Positions 1-12,400 of a stretch of DNA of 64,000 bases are shown in pieces. Under the pieces are notes generated by a model, which was not told where the DNA came from, made no database searches, and saw nothing but the letters and a program-made list of their open reading frames with translations. The DNA is from Sipunculus nudus. Its lineage: Eukaryota > Annelida > Sipuncula > Golfingiida > Sipunculidae. Location: positions 36,291,956 through 36,355,955 of the forward strand of contig CM049318.1 of assembly GCA_026874595.1 (NCBI GenBank), written 5' to 3'. The stretch's first letter is position 1. Every line of letters begins with the position of its first letter. A program made the position numbers and the translations under genes.

Positions 1-40
1 TATATAGAAGACGTACAATAAAATACATCTAGGACATGCA

Positions 41-274
41 CTAACAATTACAATGTGCGAGACAGTAAATGCAGTTGTTCAAACTGTCTGGTACATAACT
101 ACCTCTTATAAGTTCATGCATTTCATTTCTTTTTTTATCACTCATCCCCACATCATGCAGCTCTGTGTAATACACTGACTTTGGATTTATTTGTGTGCAT
201 TTGTCATTCCACAGATATTGAAACAGAACATCATCTGGATTATCTGGACTAACAGACACGTAACAGGTCCAGTC
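41..274 (-). CDS. Possible terminal exon, unknown product
   Basis: An open frame of 77 codons plus stop follows a plausible acceptor (pyrimidine-rich run ending TTTTTAAG) and begins DWTCYVSVSPDNPDD. It ends with four cysteines in a short stretch (CIYCLAHCNC) and a TAG stop. Residue use is varied rather than low-complexity, which is why I list it. It does not resemble the second half of a CUB domain, which is what gene 2 needs next on this strand, so it is either an unrelated gene fragment inside that intron or a chance frame. No polyadenylation signal is visible just downstream. I do not recognise the family. Confidence 0.25.
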   Translation of the reverse strand, partial: DWTCYVSVSPDNPDDVLFQYLWNDKCTQINPKSVYYTELHDVGMSDKKRNEMHELIRGSYVPDSLNNCIYCLAHCNC

Positions 275-556
275 CTTAAAAACAATTTTGACAATATAGC
301 AGGTAGCACAGTAACATCAAAGTTATTCTAAATTCATCTAAATCCTCCTGTTTTCCTCAGTATGTACTCTTAGCAGCTGAAATAGCAACTGATATTTTAT
401 TATACTTCCGCCAGGTGGCGTGGTATTATATTTTCCTCTTGGCTACTTTGTCTGCTACCAACGTTTAGCAAAACGTTCTGAACAGATTTGTTGAAATTTT
501 GTGTAACATTAGGGTATTTCCCAAAAAAAGGATCCAAATAAATGTACAGGTTATCT

Positions 557-852
557 GATAATATTTTTTTAATTCAAATGCTTAAATGCCTTTGTGCCAC
601 ATGTTGTTTTTAGCAGAGGAAGACCGCATGATTCATGGGTATCAGAGCCACCAAATGACTGCAGTGACCGAGTCACTAAAGCGTGGCATTGTGCCATGGG
701 TTCACCATGATAATATTTTTTAATTCAAATGCTTAAATGCCTTCGTGACACAGGTTGTTTTTTAGCAGAAGAAGACCGCATGATTCATGGGTATCAGAGC
801 CACCAGATGACTGCAGTGACCGTGTCACAAAAGCGTGGCATTGTGCACCGCA
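557..852. repeat. Two-copy tandem duplication, 152-bp period
   Basis: The block starting GATAATATTTTTTTAATTC at 557 recurs at 709 with few differences. Both copies run through ATGATTCATGGGTATCAGAG and end in GCGTGGCATTGTG. The copies differ by scattered substitutions and one-base indels. No coding frame is shared. The rest of 275-945 holds no feature I can identify. Confidence 0.85.
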
Positions 853-945
853 CTCAAAATCTTGATTAAATGGATCTAGGCAGGGGCATCTGTTTATTTA
901 TGCAATGTTTTGAAAAATCATATGCATGTATATCATTTTAGAATA

Positions 946-2142
946 CAGTGATACCCCGGACAACCCTTTGCGGACACCCAACTGGCGCGGACACGCCGTG
1001 TAACGGACAGTCTCCGGGACGACCAAACGTAGAACAACTCTAGGGCGGGTACCCCGTTATTTAAGACAACGAACATTTTTTGTTCGCCCAACAGTTAAAA
1101 TTACCGCCCGCTAACGGACACCTAAAGGTCTTGATTTTCTACTTCCGGTACGTTTCTCACAATTTTTAAATAATCTCATTTTAAGACAATAGCAATGGAA
1201 CAAAATAAAAGACATTATCGCTCCATTTGCCTTCCAGCTTGTTATCTGCGAATTTCAATTTGTTTAATATTCTTTATTATTCAAACCGTTGCCTATAAAG
1301 TGAGTTGTTCCGGAGTTTCTCACATGTCGACATTTCACTAAGGTGACATTACCATTCTGATTTTGGGTCACATTTATCTTTTATAGGGCCGGAACCGAGG
1401 ATACTAAAGGAATCACTTTCCCAGGTGTTTAAACATATGAACGGTCACGGTCGCCGTAACCGTAGACTCGCTTGGGCTTTAGATAAAAGCCAATCAAAAA
1501 CGTTAACTGATGACATATATGGCGCCTGATACGGTCAGTCATAGGTGAGAATGATGAACTGAAATATTGATGTGTCAGTTCCCTCAAATATCTTTTTTTT
1601 TTCCTGTTCAGATGAAAACGTTACCAATGATGATCCTGAACTGAACCTCTCCTCGATCGAATAACAGTTGGACTCGTGTGACCCGGACCAATCAAAAGGG
1701 GCGTATTACACGTGTATTCGCCATTATTTATTCGCCTTTTATTACAACTATGAATGAGAACTTAACAAAAAAACATTTTACCTCCGTTATGACAAGGAAA
1801 AGAGTGAGCAGGTACGAATTTTGACAGACATAGGAAATACGTCAAGACAGCATACGACGTCTCTACGAGTAAGTCTTACTGCTGTTAGTCAATATTGGAA
1901 AATTCCATTCTTTCTTCAACAGATATTGAGATTTACGACCGAAACAAAATTCAGGTAATAGTCTCATTAATAAGGAAAAAACGAGTGGTTATAAAATTAA
2001 TTCCCACAGATTATTAACGTTGACCATTTGAATACTTGAAAAATAAAAATCATGGACGACCCGACCTCTCTGGGGCGGACACCCCGGTATAACGGATAAA
2101 TCGTCCGGTCCCATAACTGTTCGCTGCAGAGGGGATTCACTG
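946..2142. mobile_element. Non-autonomous pogo/Tigger-like DNA transposon with TA target duplication
   Basis: The left end reads CAGTGATACCCCGGACAAC and the right end, reverse-complemented, CAGTGAATCCCCTCTGCAGC. Both ends are flanked by TA (944-945 and 2143-2144). CAGTG-type inverted ends with a TA target are typical of pogo/Tigger members of the Tc1/mariner superfamily. The 1,197-bp interior has no transposase frame, so it is non-autonomous or decayed. The ends repeat GCGGACACC-like words. The element lies in an intron of gene 2, or just beyond it. Confidence 0.7.
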
Positions 2143-2541
2143 TATAATGATTTATTGAATAAAAAAATGTGCATATGTGTTTTGAAATATTTCAGTCATT
2201 TGCTGTGAGTTGCCCACTTACATGTAAGAAAGAATATATAAATGTTTAAAAAAATCGGAATTTAAAATGGAGGACGGAGAGGTGCAAACAGAAATGACCT
2301 TAATTAATCAATCAGTCAGTCAATCATAATTCATATGGTTTCTGTGTAAAAAATATTTACGAAAAACCGTTAGAGCATATATGAATATTGGATCACTTTC
2401 TGCCTATTTTTAGTTTCCCCGATCTAACACTACAGACTTTAAGTGAAACACGGTTGGGACAACTCTGTTGCAATAAAAAATGGAAGGTAGAAAAACGAAC
2501 CTCTGCTGTTAATTGGAATAAAAACGTAGAAGACGCATATG

Positions 2542-2850
2542 GGTTGGAAATTTAAATGGGAAAATACCGGAGATTCCTATTGGAAACTGGAATGAGAATG
2601 TACCGGCGACATCTTTTGGAAATATTGAATTGAGAAAGTACCGAAATGATTTACATGAAACTTGAGTGGTAAAGTGCCTGAGTGGTCTGTTGGATATTGA
2701 AGTGGGAGAGTATCGGAAAAAATCTACGAGAAACTTGAGTCGGAGCGTACCAGGGAGATCTACTGGCTCCTGGAGTTGGAGAGGACCGGCGAGATTCATC
2801 AGAAATTGGGAAGGTTTTGGAAAGATCTGTTGGAAGTTGGAGTGGGAACC
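2542..2850. repeat. Degenerate 36-bp minisatellite, about 8 units
   Basis: Successive units of 35-39 bp share the pattern GGAAACTTGAGTGGGAAAGT followed by ACCGG and an AGATCTATT-like end. I can delimit about eight, beginning near 2542, 2580, 2616, 2655, 2690, 2728, 2764 and 2800. They are well diverged, so the array is old. Short frames on both strands here are by-products of the repeat. The flanks 2143-2541 and 2851-3207 show nothing else. Confidence 0.75.
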
Positions 2851-3207
2851 AAACAGTTTGGCATAATTTGGTGAATATTGGAGGAGCCATGGGAAAAGCT
2901 TACAGAGACGATGAATCCCAACTGGAAACTGCTATGGCAGCATACTTAAGTGTCTTACCGTAGAAATGGAATAGAATGAAAGCTGTCTAAGGATGGAATT
3001 CGTACTTGCTGGAGGAGTGGACCCCATTTAGAATTTGCAAGTAGGTATACAAAGTAGGCAGCCTGATATGGAAAAATTGTGAATGTGGACGCTTTGAGGC
3101 CATACTTCTTGTAAATAATGTTTTTGAGAATGCAGCGGAGATAATCCTTTCGGCCATTTCCTAATCCTAAGATTAGGAAAGGGTTAGAAAAAAATGGTTG
3201 TACATAC

Positions 3208-3335
3208 CCCAGGTGGGGCGGTGATCCGCCATCGGCAGACTATTGAATTAGGGTATCTGCCTTTATCAAACCCCGGTGATGTAATGGTTCCAGATGGCTC
3301 CGTAATGGTAACAACTGTGGTCGGGCATACGGGAT
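3208..3335 (-). CDS. Gene 2 exon 6: first half of second CUB domain
   Basis: The exon lies between acceptor CTCTGACAG and donor GTATGT and starts in phase 1. It encodes DPVCPTTVVTITEPSG, then TITSPGFDKGRYPNSIVC and RWRI. This is the classic CUB opening: first Cys, a glycine before I-x-SPG, then the second Cys followed by x-W. It ends in phase 0, as every CUB first-half exon here does. At 128 nt it is 6-9 nt shorter than its relatives, with a shorter loop before the second Cys. The partner exon must lie left of the window. Confidence 0.8.
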
Positions 3336-3364
3336 CTGTCAGAGAAATAAACGCATAAACATGT

Positions 3365-3424
<60 letters not shown>

Positions 3425-6400
3425 ATATATTCCATATCTAGATTCTGAAAAGTATTATGTATATTGGTAAATTTGCGGTAAGATGTCGAAAATAAATATA
3501 ATGAAAAAAATATTTCTCTTTAAAACCGCACTATATCAATATGAATAGTTCTCAATATATCATTATCAATTTATTACATCTCAACTCACATATGATGTGA
3601 TTCAACTAGATATGTGTAAAATCATAAACGGGAAAATTGCATATATCTCCATGTCTAGGAGGTCATATTTTTAGCTGATTTAAAAATAAAAAATAATCAT
3701 ATCTTATAATAGTTTATAGAATCATTTTATTATATGAGAACGACAAGTTGTTATTCATGACAGTCATTTATGATTTGAAAATAGAGGGTATACCTAAAAA
3801 TTATGATTACCATCAGAACGGACGCTATGTATCAGGTTTAAAATAATGTCAACTTTTTGAATATGACATATCAATTTAAAAACATTTAAGTACAGCGGAG
3901 AGGCACCAGAATCGCTCAAATTTTGGAGAAAGCATGACACTTTGCACAAGGGTAGCTCTGCCCCTAGGCATCTTAAAAATAGACACTAAAAATATAAGTT
4001 TTAAATGTGGTTGCCACATTATGCATTTCACCAAATCTCTGAAACTATTATTTAATTATCCATTCCCAGAAACCGTGCTTTGTCCGCACAAAAAGAGGGA
4101 AAATTGCTGCCAAGATTGTTATGTTGTTAATTAAGGTTTTGGTCTCTAAATTGGACAAATAATGGATTAAAGTTTTCTCATTTAGTATTATTTGCATGTC
4201 TTGAGCTCAACTAATGCAAATGCACCAAGTCCTGCAGAGGGAACTGCAAAACCACACGTCAAATTCCTACATTAAAGCCTATTGGCATAGCATTGTGGAC
4301 TTAGGGTGGTACCTGTTATGACTGCAAAAGTCTTCACGGGAAACATGAAGTATCTGATTCTTCAGTCAAATTAAACAGAAACATAAAAACCAAAGGTGGC
4401 ATGCAAGTAATGCTTCTGTCAATCTGGGAAAAAATCGGTTTTTATTTCATCTCTGCGGTCCTCATTATTAAAATAATCAAGGTATTGTCTCGAGCGATAG
4501 GTTATTAAAATGATCTAGGCATGGTCTGGATCAAGTTGGTATTAAAATGACCGGACATTGTCTGATGCGAATGGGTACTTCTATGACGTGGGTATGGTCC
4601 GAAACGATGGGGTACTAAAATGACCTTGGTATGTATTCAAGCGATTGGTTACTTCTATTACGCAAAATAATCTTCCATGCCTACAAAATATTGAAATATC
4701 CGGATTTTAACAATTCATTATAGGTAACATTATACACTTTATATACGTATAATATACTTAATATATTATGTACGATATGCATGTTATATTATATCTACAC
4801 ATAACAATAGTTGGATGTGGATTATCTATGTGTCAGGAAATGGGAAACAGTTGTGAGATAAAACCCAAATTAACTGTTGACGAATGTGCAGCGTAGAACT
4901 ATTAAAATGCAGGTCTAGATAATTGATACTGCATTAGAATTTCATGCATATTCATCAGGGTCAAAATATTCAATATGCACAAAAGGTATTAATTTTCTTC
5001 ATTTATGTGCTTATTGGCCGGAATAAACTCTGCGCTGAGAGAAACAAAATAATAAAAAAACAGATAATTTAAACATATATTTGAAAAAAATTGTGGTTCG
5101 TTGACCATATGGATTTACATTTAGATGAGAGTATGCAAATAATGTTTCGCCAAATACTTATGCACGTAATAAACTCCTTTTCTTTCGCTACCTATTGTTG
5201 TTTATTCAATTGTTTATGTAAATGTATGACAGAGATACAGCCTTTATTTAAATATCAATAATACAGACAAAATTAATCAATGGTTCTAGAATCTGGGAAA
5301 TAAAAAGTAAGTACTAAGAAAGAGGGAAGTGCATAATTTGGAGCCGTAATGAACATCAAGACGGCGGCTAATAGGAGGGCACGAATGTTTGTGTTCTTTT
5401 TTTAGGATGACTGGGCCCAATTTCATTGTGTCAAGTTTCTTTTTTTTTCGAAAAATTTGAGCAATTCTTGCAAAATCCGGCCTTAACCGCTCAACTTATA
5501 TGATGTACGCACCAACAGCTTCGTAAGTCAAACGAAACCCGGGAGCGCTTCTTGCATTGTTAGACTCGAATTCTAGATACATGTGATGTCCGGTACTCCG
5601 AAACTGCATCCCAGCAGCTACATCCCCAGACAAGTAATCAATGATATCGCCTTGCCAAGTTTTCCCGTCGTATATGTATAACTCATCTATATCAAATTCT
5701 GTGCTAAATGACACCACCGTCAGCAGAATCTGCTTCTAAAATATAAGATGTGTTTCATTCTTATTACAGTGAAACCACGCCTTGTGACAACCCCAAAGTT
5801 GCGACCATCCCACAATTACGACCTCTTTTCTCCGTCCCGAATATATGATCCTGGTACATAGAATTTTCACCACCTCCAAAAATCGACCGTCCTGGTCAAT
5901 CCCAAAGGTGGTGATGATAGTGGGGTTCCACTGTACAAGTGTATTACTATTTCTAAGAAGCTGAGATCCTTTCAATTCAAACTCATATATTTTACTCGCA
6001 TATCATTTTACCTTTGTGTACATTTTGAAAAGAAAAAAAATCAACATACATTTAGTACTGCAAAATGACATACACCTTGATATATACTTTTTAAAATGGG
6101 TTTGAGACATAGGCTTTTTTATACATAAGCAACTTTACGGAATCATTACTTATAATGATTGCCTCTAACCACACCCTTCTGTATATTCTAATATTTAGTT
6201 TTAAACACTTCATATACATTTTAAAATGTATTGAGAAAATATTTACATTGTTTATAAATATGACAGTGATGTCGAACTCGAGGGTCCTGGACCAAAAGAA
6301 AAAAAAAACTCTCGCACATTATATAAAGATTGGGCACAGGGGTGCATGACCTACTAATAGAAAAATATACACAATAAGACTATACTTACCTAATTTTAGC

Positions 6401-9400
6401 TCTGCACCAAGGGTTAAATATAATTAAACATTCAAGGAAAGGGTCCTTGTAAACAAACATAAGATATGCAGGATTATCTCAATTATTCTTTGTAGATTTC
6501 AATTCAGAGGATGATTTGTGTCAGACTCGGACTTGGACTCGAGTTCCAAATGACTCGGACTTGGACTCGAATCCCAAGGACTCAGACTTAAACTTTCAAG
6601 ACATTTCTTTCAAGAAGATAAAACCATACAATTTTCTTTTTTTTGTGTAGTGCTTTTACTTATTTAGCAAAATAAAACTGATGTTTTCATGCTTTTCACT
6701 TATCATTTGACATTTTTATCAAAACATACCAAAAATTTAAAATAATAAAAGTTCCCGCCCGCATTGATTTCTGTGAAAAAGTGCCTGAGAACCATACTTT
6801 TTTTTTTATTTTGGCCTTTCAGTTCACTTTTAACATATCGTTGATATCATAAGCGGTATGATGCCAAATAAATAGTCTGGACCTAGAATGAAATGAATAC
6901 TTCAGGTTTGAAACAAGCAGTCATTTTCTGGTGCAAAATATGTGTCTCACAAAATAAATTTGCACGACGTAAATGTGTGCATGAAAACGTGCAAGGGGGT
7001 GAAATGATACATCATTGCCCTTCCATCATTTCTCTTCCTAGTTCAAAAAATTATACTTGACTTTATATCGGAAACTGTTAACAGTCTTATTTTACAGCCC
7101 AGAATGGGCTTCTTTAATCCTAATTCTTCTGTTCCTGCTTCTCTCAGCAAGCCGTTTTCCTATTGAAAGTGGTTCACAACAAGTTGTTTCATTTGAATTG
7201 ATATAATAACAATAACATTACTTTTTTTCGAACAGCCCGTATGTTTACCAGATAATAAAGTAAAACAAAGGTCAGATCTTACCATTTATATAATAATAAA
7301 TACTTTTTATAGCCCACTAAGCAGTTCATTGAAAACTGTCCATTAAGATAAAACAAAATATGGAAAATGTAAAAAAAATCTGGAGCAATGTTTTATTAAA
7401 GTTAATTATATTGACACACCCCGTCCCATATGGGGAAAATTTTTAAAATATGCCATGTATAGAGGTATATTGTGGCACCTTTAACACGAGACTTCCAATA
7501 TCTCCAGTACTATTCTCATACATAATTTTCCATCATGTATTAAAACTTAAGGGGGTTGGGTTTAACGTGTGGCCGGCTTTAATATTAATATTTCTGTAAA
7601 ATGAGGATATAAACTTGAAAGTCAAAACGGTTCGTAATACAGGTTACCTGTTTAAATATGTTAAAATAAATACATATTTATCAGGAGGACACAGGCGAGG
7701 TATCATGAGTATTCTGTCTAATGTAGAGTTTATAATTATATACTTACTGTTTTTGATGGGGCTGAGATGCGCCATTTGCACTCCTGACGGTTTGGATATT
7801 TCAGCCCACGACTAAACCCAGGTGTCTCGATTGTTCCTGAGTGCCGGGACAGTGTTACCGTCCTAGACGGACATGTTGGACATTCTGTAGGACAATATAG
7901 ACAAAATTCAAACTGTCGTCCCACACAAAAGTAAGTGCATGTACATTATGAATTCCAATCATGAGCAACAAACAAAATGAATTACTCTCGCTGGAGCGGA
8001 TTTGAATTTAGCTCGGGGAAATAAATAAATAAATTCATTTTGACATGAGGCAGATTGAAATCTCCACTTTTAAGCTGCGTGTCCACTTATGCGGTACGGA
8101 TACGGATGCGGATGCGGATGCGGATGCGGACGCGTTTTAAATCGCGCATATGGAATAAAGAAGGAGTGTGTCCACTTATGCGGTGCGGAGTGCGTGCGTC
8201 GTGCGGAAACGGATACGTTTTTTGAAAACCGGACCATGTAGCCGCGGTACGGAAACGCATGCGGAAAAGCATGCGGAAAGTGCCATTTTGTAGAGGTGAA
8301 AGAGGGTGAAAGACCTAAAAACGCACTAAAAAACTTATATAATGGACACACACACACAAAATATCCGCATACGTATCCGCATCGCACACGTACCGCATCC
8401 GTACAAGTGGACACGCGGCTTTATTCTGCAAATTGTTTGGCATAATCATGTCGACATGAAGTTTACACTACTTCCGTTTCACTGAAAATGTATTTGCCTT
8501 CAAATCCACGTTCTGTTTACACTACATCCGCAATTATTCGTATTTCGATCTGCGTTTTTGAACCCACATTGGAGGCAGTTTAAATACCGAATTCATTATT
8601 ACGATGAACACGCCTTAAACGTATGCGTGTCAAATACCGCTCCCATAATCCATACATAATTGTAAGAATATTTATGCGGATGCGCTTCTATTACAAACAG
8701 ATTGTGTATCAAGAATTGAACCGAATACTTCAATCGAATATGGTTCCAAATACGGTTTCTGGTACAGCATGAATAAGAAAAGTACCGAATATCGTAAACT
8801 GAATTCGATACTATATATATTTATATATATATGAATGATGAAATGGCTTTTTTTAGGAATTCTGCTGCCTACTGTAAGCATATGGACCTTGCTTGCTAAG
8901 GACGTGTCAGGGGAACAATTTAATAGAAACCCCATTCCGGAAATAAGTTCACTAGCTTAAACACTCGAACCATCTCGACTGAATCTATTGGCTTATAACC
9001 CCTCATGTACATGGGCAGCTGATGTTTCCGGTGGACCAAGGCTTGTCCACAGCCAGCTCGACATCACCAGGATTTATAAGCACAAATGCAGAAGTGCCAC
9101 AACGCTTTATCTTCAACGGTGAGTTTCATTAGCTGTCAAACTTTATCCTCGTGTTTCTGTTACGAGAGTTTCTCATTTTTTCAGTTATTGACAACCGATT
9201 ACTTTCCACATACAGCCGGTCATTCAAGCGTAAGTTTGAAATGGACGGGTGGGGTTAGTGTGTGTGTGTTTATGTGGGGTGGGGGGGGGGTCTGAGAAGT
9301 GGCCTGTATCCGAACGTTATCGTTACTGTCACCGGGTACCCCGTTTAATAAGACCTATCGCCCATGTGAAAAACTCTTGATATCAAACAAACACAAGACA

Positions 9401-12400
9401 GGGGGTACATTCAGCCCACCAAGCAGCTCAGTGGAACAGGCGCTTGCAACAGTGTTGACAGTGGACCCAGTTTGGCTCTGCACATATTACAGAGTAACAA
9501 CCTGCCAACTGCATCGGACTTTTGTTTATATTGTACCAGTTAGAATTCAGCCCTTGGCTTGGCTTTGCCATTATGAATTTGCGATGCATTGAACCTGGAA
9601 GGATTTTATTCTCTCATGTGGGAACAGTAATGTATAACACGTGCCTATATATGATTATTAATTTATGAATATTACGTCAAATTTTTTTTATCCAATTTTG
9701 TTTTCTGATTTATACATTTTTTATTAATAGTACTCCATTCATGTATAATGATGTGTGTAATAAATAAATAAACTAGTGTAGGGAAAATTGTATGTGGGAT
9801 GTTATTGTAGGTGATATTACTTTTTTTAATTAATTTTCTTGTTAAATCAGAATAGGAAACCCTATGAATTTAAATCCCTAAACCTATATACATATTTCAG
9901 TATCACTTTCATTCAACTGGGAAGACTATAAATGTTGAGTTTTTTTAGTGTCTTAGAACTTTGATTTAAAAAAATTAAATTATAGTTAACAAATAATTGT
10001 GATAATGAACAATTTGGTTACTATTTGAACACTGCTTTATTAGGTAGACATGAGTAACAACAGTCAACAACAACACCACTTTGTTGCATGATTACATCCA
10101 TGGCAAACCACATGTGAACGGTTGGTGACAAAATGATTGTGGTGATAAATGAACTAGCAATAGTAGCATTAAATCAATTTCATTCATGTTGCCAACTGCA
10201 AGTCATGTCAGTGATTTCACTGGTTCATTAATGGTTTGACTGTGTGAAGGCAAAGTACTGATTTAAAATGAATTTCGCATAGAAAATAGGGGTACTGAAT
10301 ATTTGAATGTAAAATATTGTGTAGTAATTTGAGTAATTAAAATATAAATATATATAATAGAAAAAAATAATATATGGACAGTGCCCGTTCTACACTCTGC
10401 AGACATGGTCTGGGGGCAAGTGGACATGTACCACAACATTTAGAGTGGAATAGTGCTATGTGATAACCCCCCCCCCCCCCCCCCAAGGACATCATAGTAC
10501 TAGTAGAATTACATATTGACAAATGTAGGCCTATATGAATCTACAATTATGAGACTCTATGCTAAACTTGATGTCATGTTATTAGAATTTTCAACCAGTT
10601 CATACCTGTAGTTGACCCTTTCTCCATATGTCTTTCCTCTATATATAGTTTAGTTATGGAAATATAAAGTTGATTGTCCTTATTTTTTCCCTTGTTTTAC
10701 AGACAGCTTCATTTGCCACTATATCTGCATTAAACAACAGAGAATGGTCACAGCAAATGGGACAAGTTCCGAACTCTCCACAACTTAAAGGACAGCACCG
10801 AGTCCACAATCTATCTGCACCACAGGCTTAATTGATTGTCATATTTTTGACAAGATGGGGACATTTAATTTCTACAAAAGGAAAGTTAGATGCTGGAAGT
10901 CTGAATGTCTAGAGAATCTCCATAGTTAGGATGCATACTGGTCTCTATTTTAAAATTCGAGATTGTAACAAACTTGAAAATACACCCAAGATTCAAAGGT
11001 TTATTGAAGAGAAAGACTTACAACAAACACAGTAACTTATTCTGAAACAGCAGTTAATACACAGAGAAACAAACACAGTAACAACTTATTCTGAAATAGC
11101 AGTTAATACACAGAGAAAAACAAACCTCATAATTTGTATTCTACTTTCATAAGTCTGTGTACGCCAATACACTTATACATCAACATTTATATGACATTGT
11201 ATCACTGGTGTTTTCAAAATAAAAATATCACATATGTTTGGTCTTGAGTATTATTTGAATATCATTAGGAATTGGCATTTATGTTGCAGATCTTCTGGCT
11301 GTATGTCAAAGTAATCCTGGTTCGAATGCTGGGTACTGTGACAGGAGAGGCATGGGGCAAGTTCAGATTCCTACATCCTTTCCTTTCTGGATTTGGTTTT
11401 GCTTGTTGCAGCTGCACGTATTTGGTCTACAACCAGATATTTCAGTTTTATAACAATAAAATTGAAGGACTAGCATCATGCATGGTAATACATATGGTTA
11501 TATCTGATTTTTACATTACATATTTTCATCATCATAATGATAGAATGAATTTCTGGTAAATGCCATACAGTAAATTAAGAGCAAGGAAAACGAAATGAAT
11601 ATGCACTGACATCAACTATGTCAACCTAGTTTCTGTGAGCCAGAAAATGTTTTACCCATTACTTGGTAATCAAGCAATTTAGTATTTGTGTTTAGGATAT
11701 ACAGTGTGCGTCACGGAATATTATATAAAAACATCTGATATAGCCATTAGAGGTCATCAGTCCAGTTACTAATAAGTTACTAAATTTAAAACCAGTGTCT
11801 TTTTTTTTCTCTCTATTATTTGGCACAGTAATATATCAGCAAGTGATAGGGAATTAAATTTAAATGTACAGAATGTTTGCAAACATGCATCAGGTTTTTT
11901 TTTTTTTTTTTTATATAAACCATGTTAGTGTAAGAGTGGGGCGATAAGTTAAAGATAATTTATACTTACTCACGGTGGTGTCCATTTTGCAGACCACTGG
12001 TTTTCTTTTCCTGGACTCTGTTGATCCGGCTACCACAAGATTGTTTATCAGTGCGGGCACATTCCACTTCTGAGGTGTGCTCGTGCTGCTGAGCTCAGCA
12101 GGAATGCTAATGAATTTCAGCCCGTGGAAGAATTTAATTAGGCCCAAAGAATGGGAGCGGTGCCCATATGATCTAAAAGGATACAAATATTTATATTTAG
12201 AGAATATGTATACAATTCCTCAGGATACACACTCGGCCCTTTTGATGATAAAAGGACCTTTATTTTAATTAGTGTTATAAATAATGTGTAACATAGTCAG
12301 TCAAAAATATAGATTTAATCTAGAGTTAAAATTCACTTTAGTAGCTATAGAGCTATAGAGCAGGAAAAAATCGTTTAATTAATAATTATATGCCCATCTT

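Noticed and set aside
8070-8414. 114-codon frame with His-Pro repeats
   Set aside because: Read-through of GGATGC hexamers inside a MITE.
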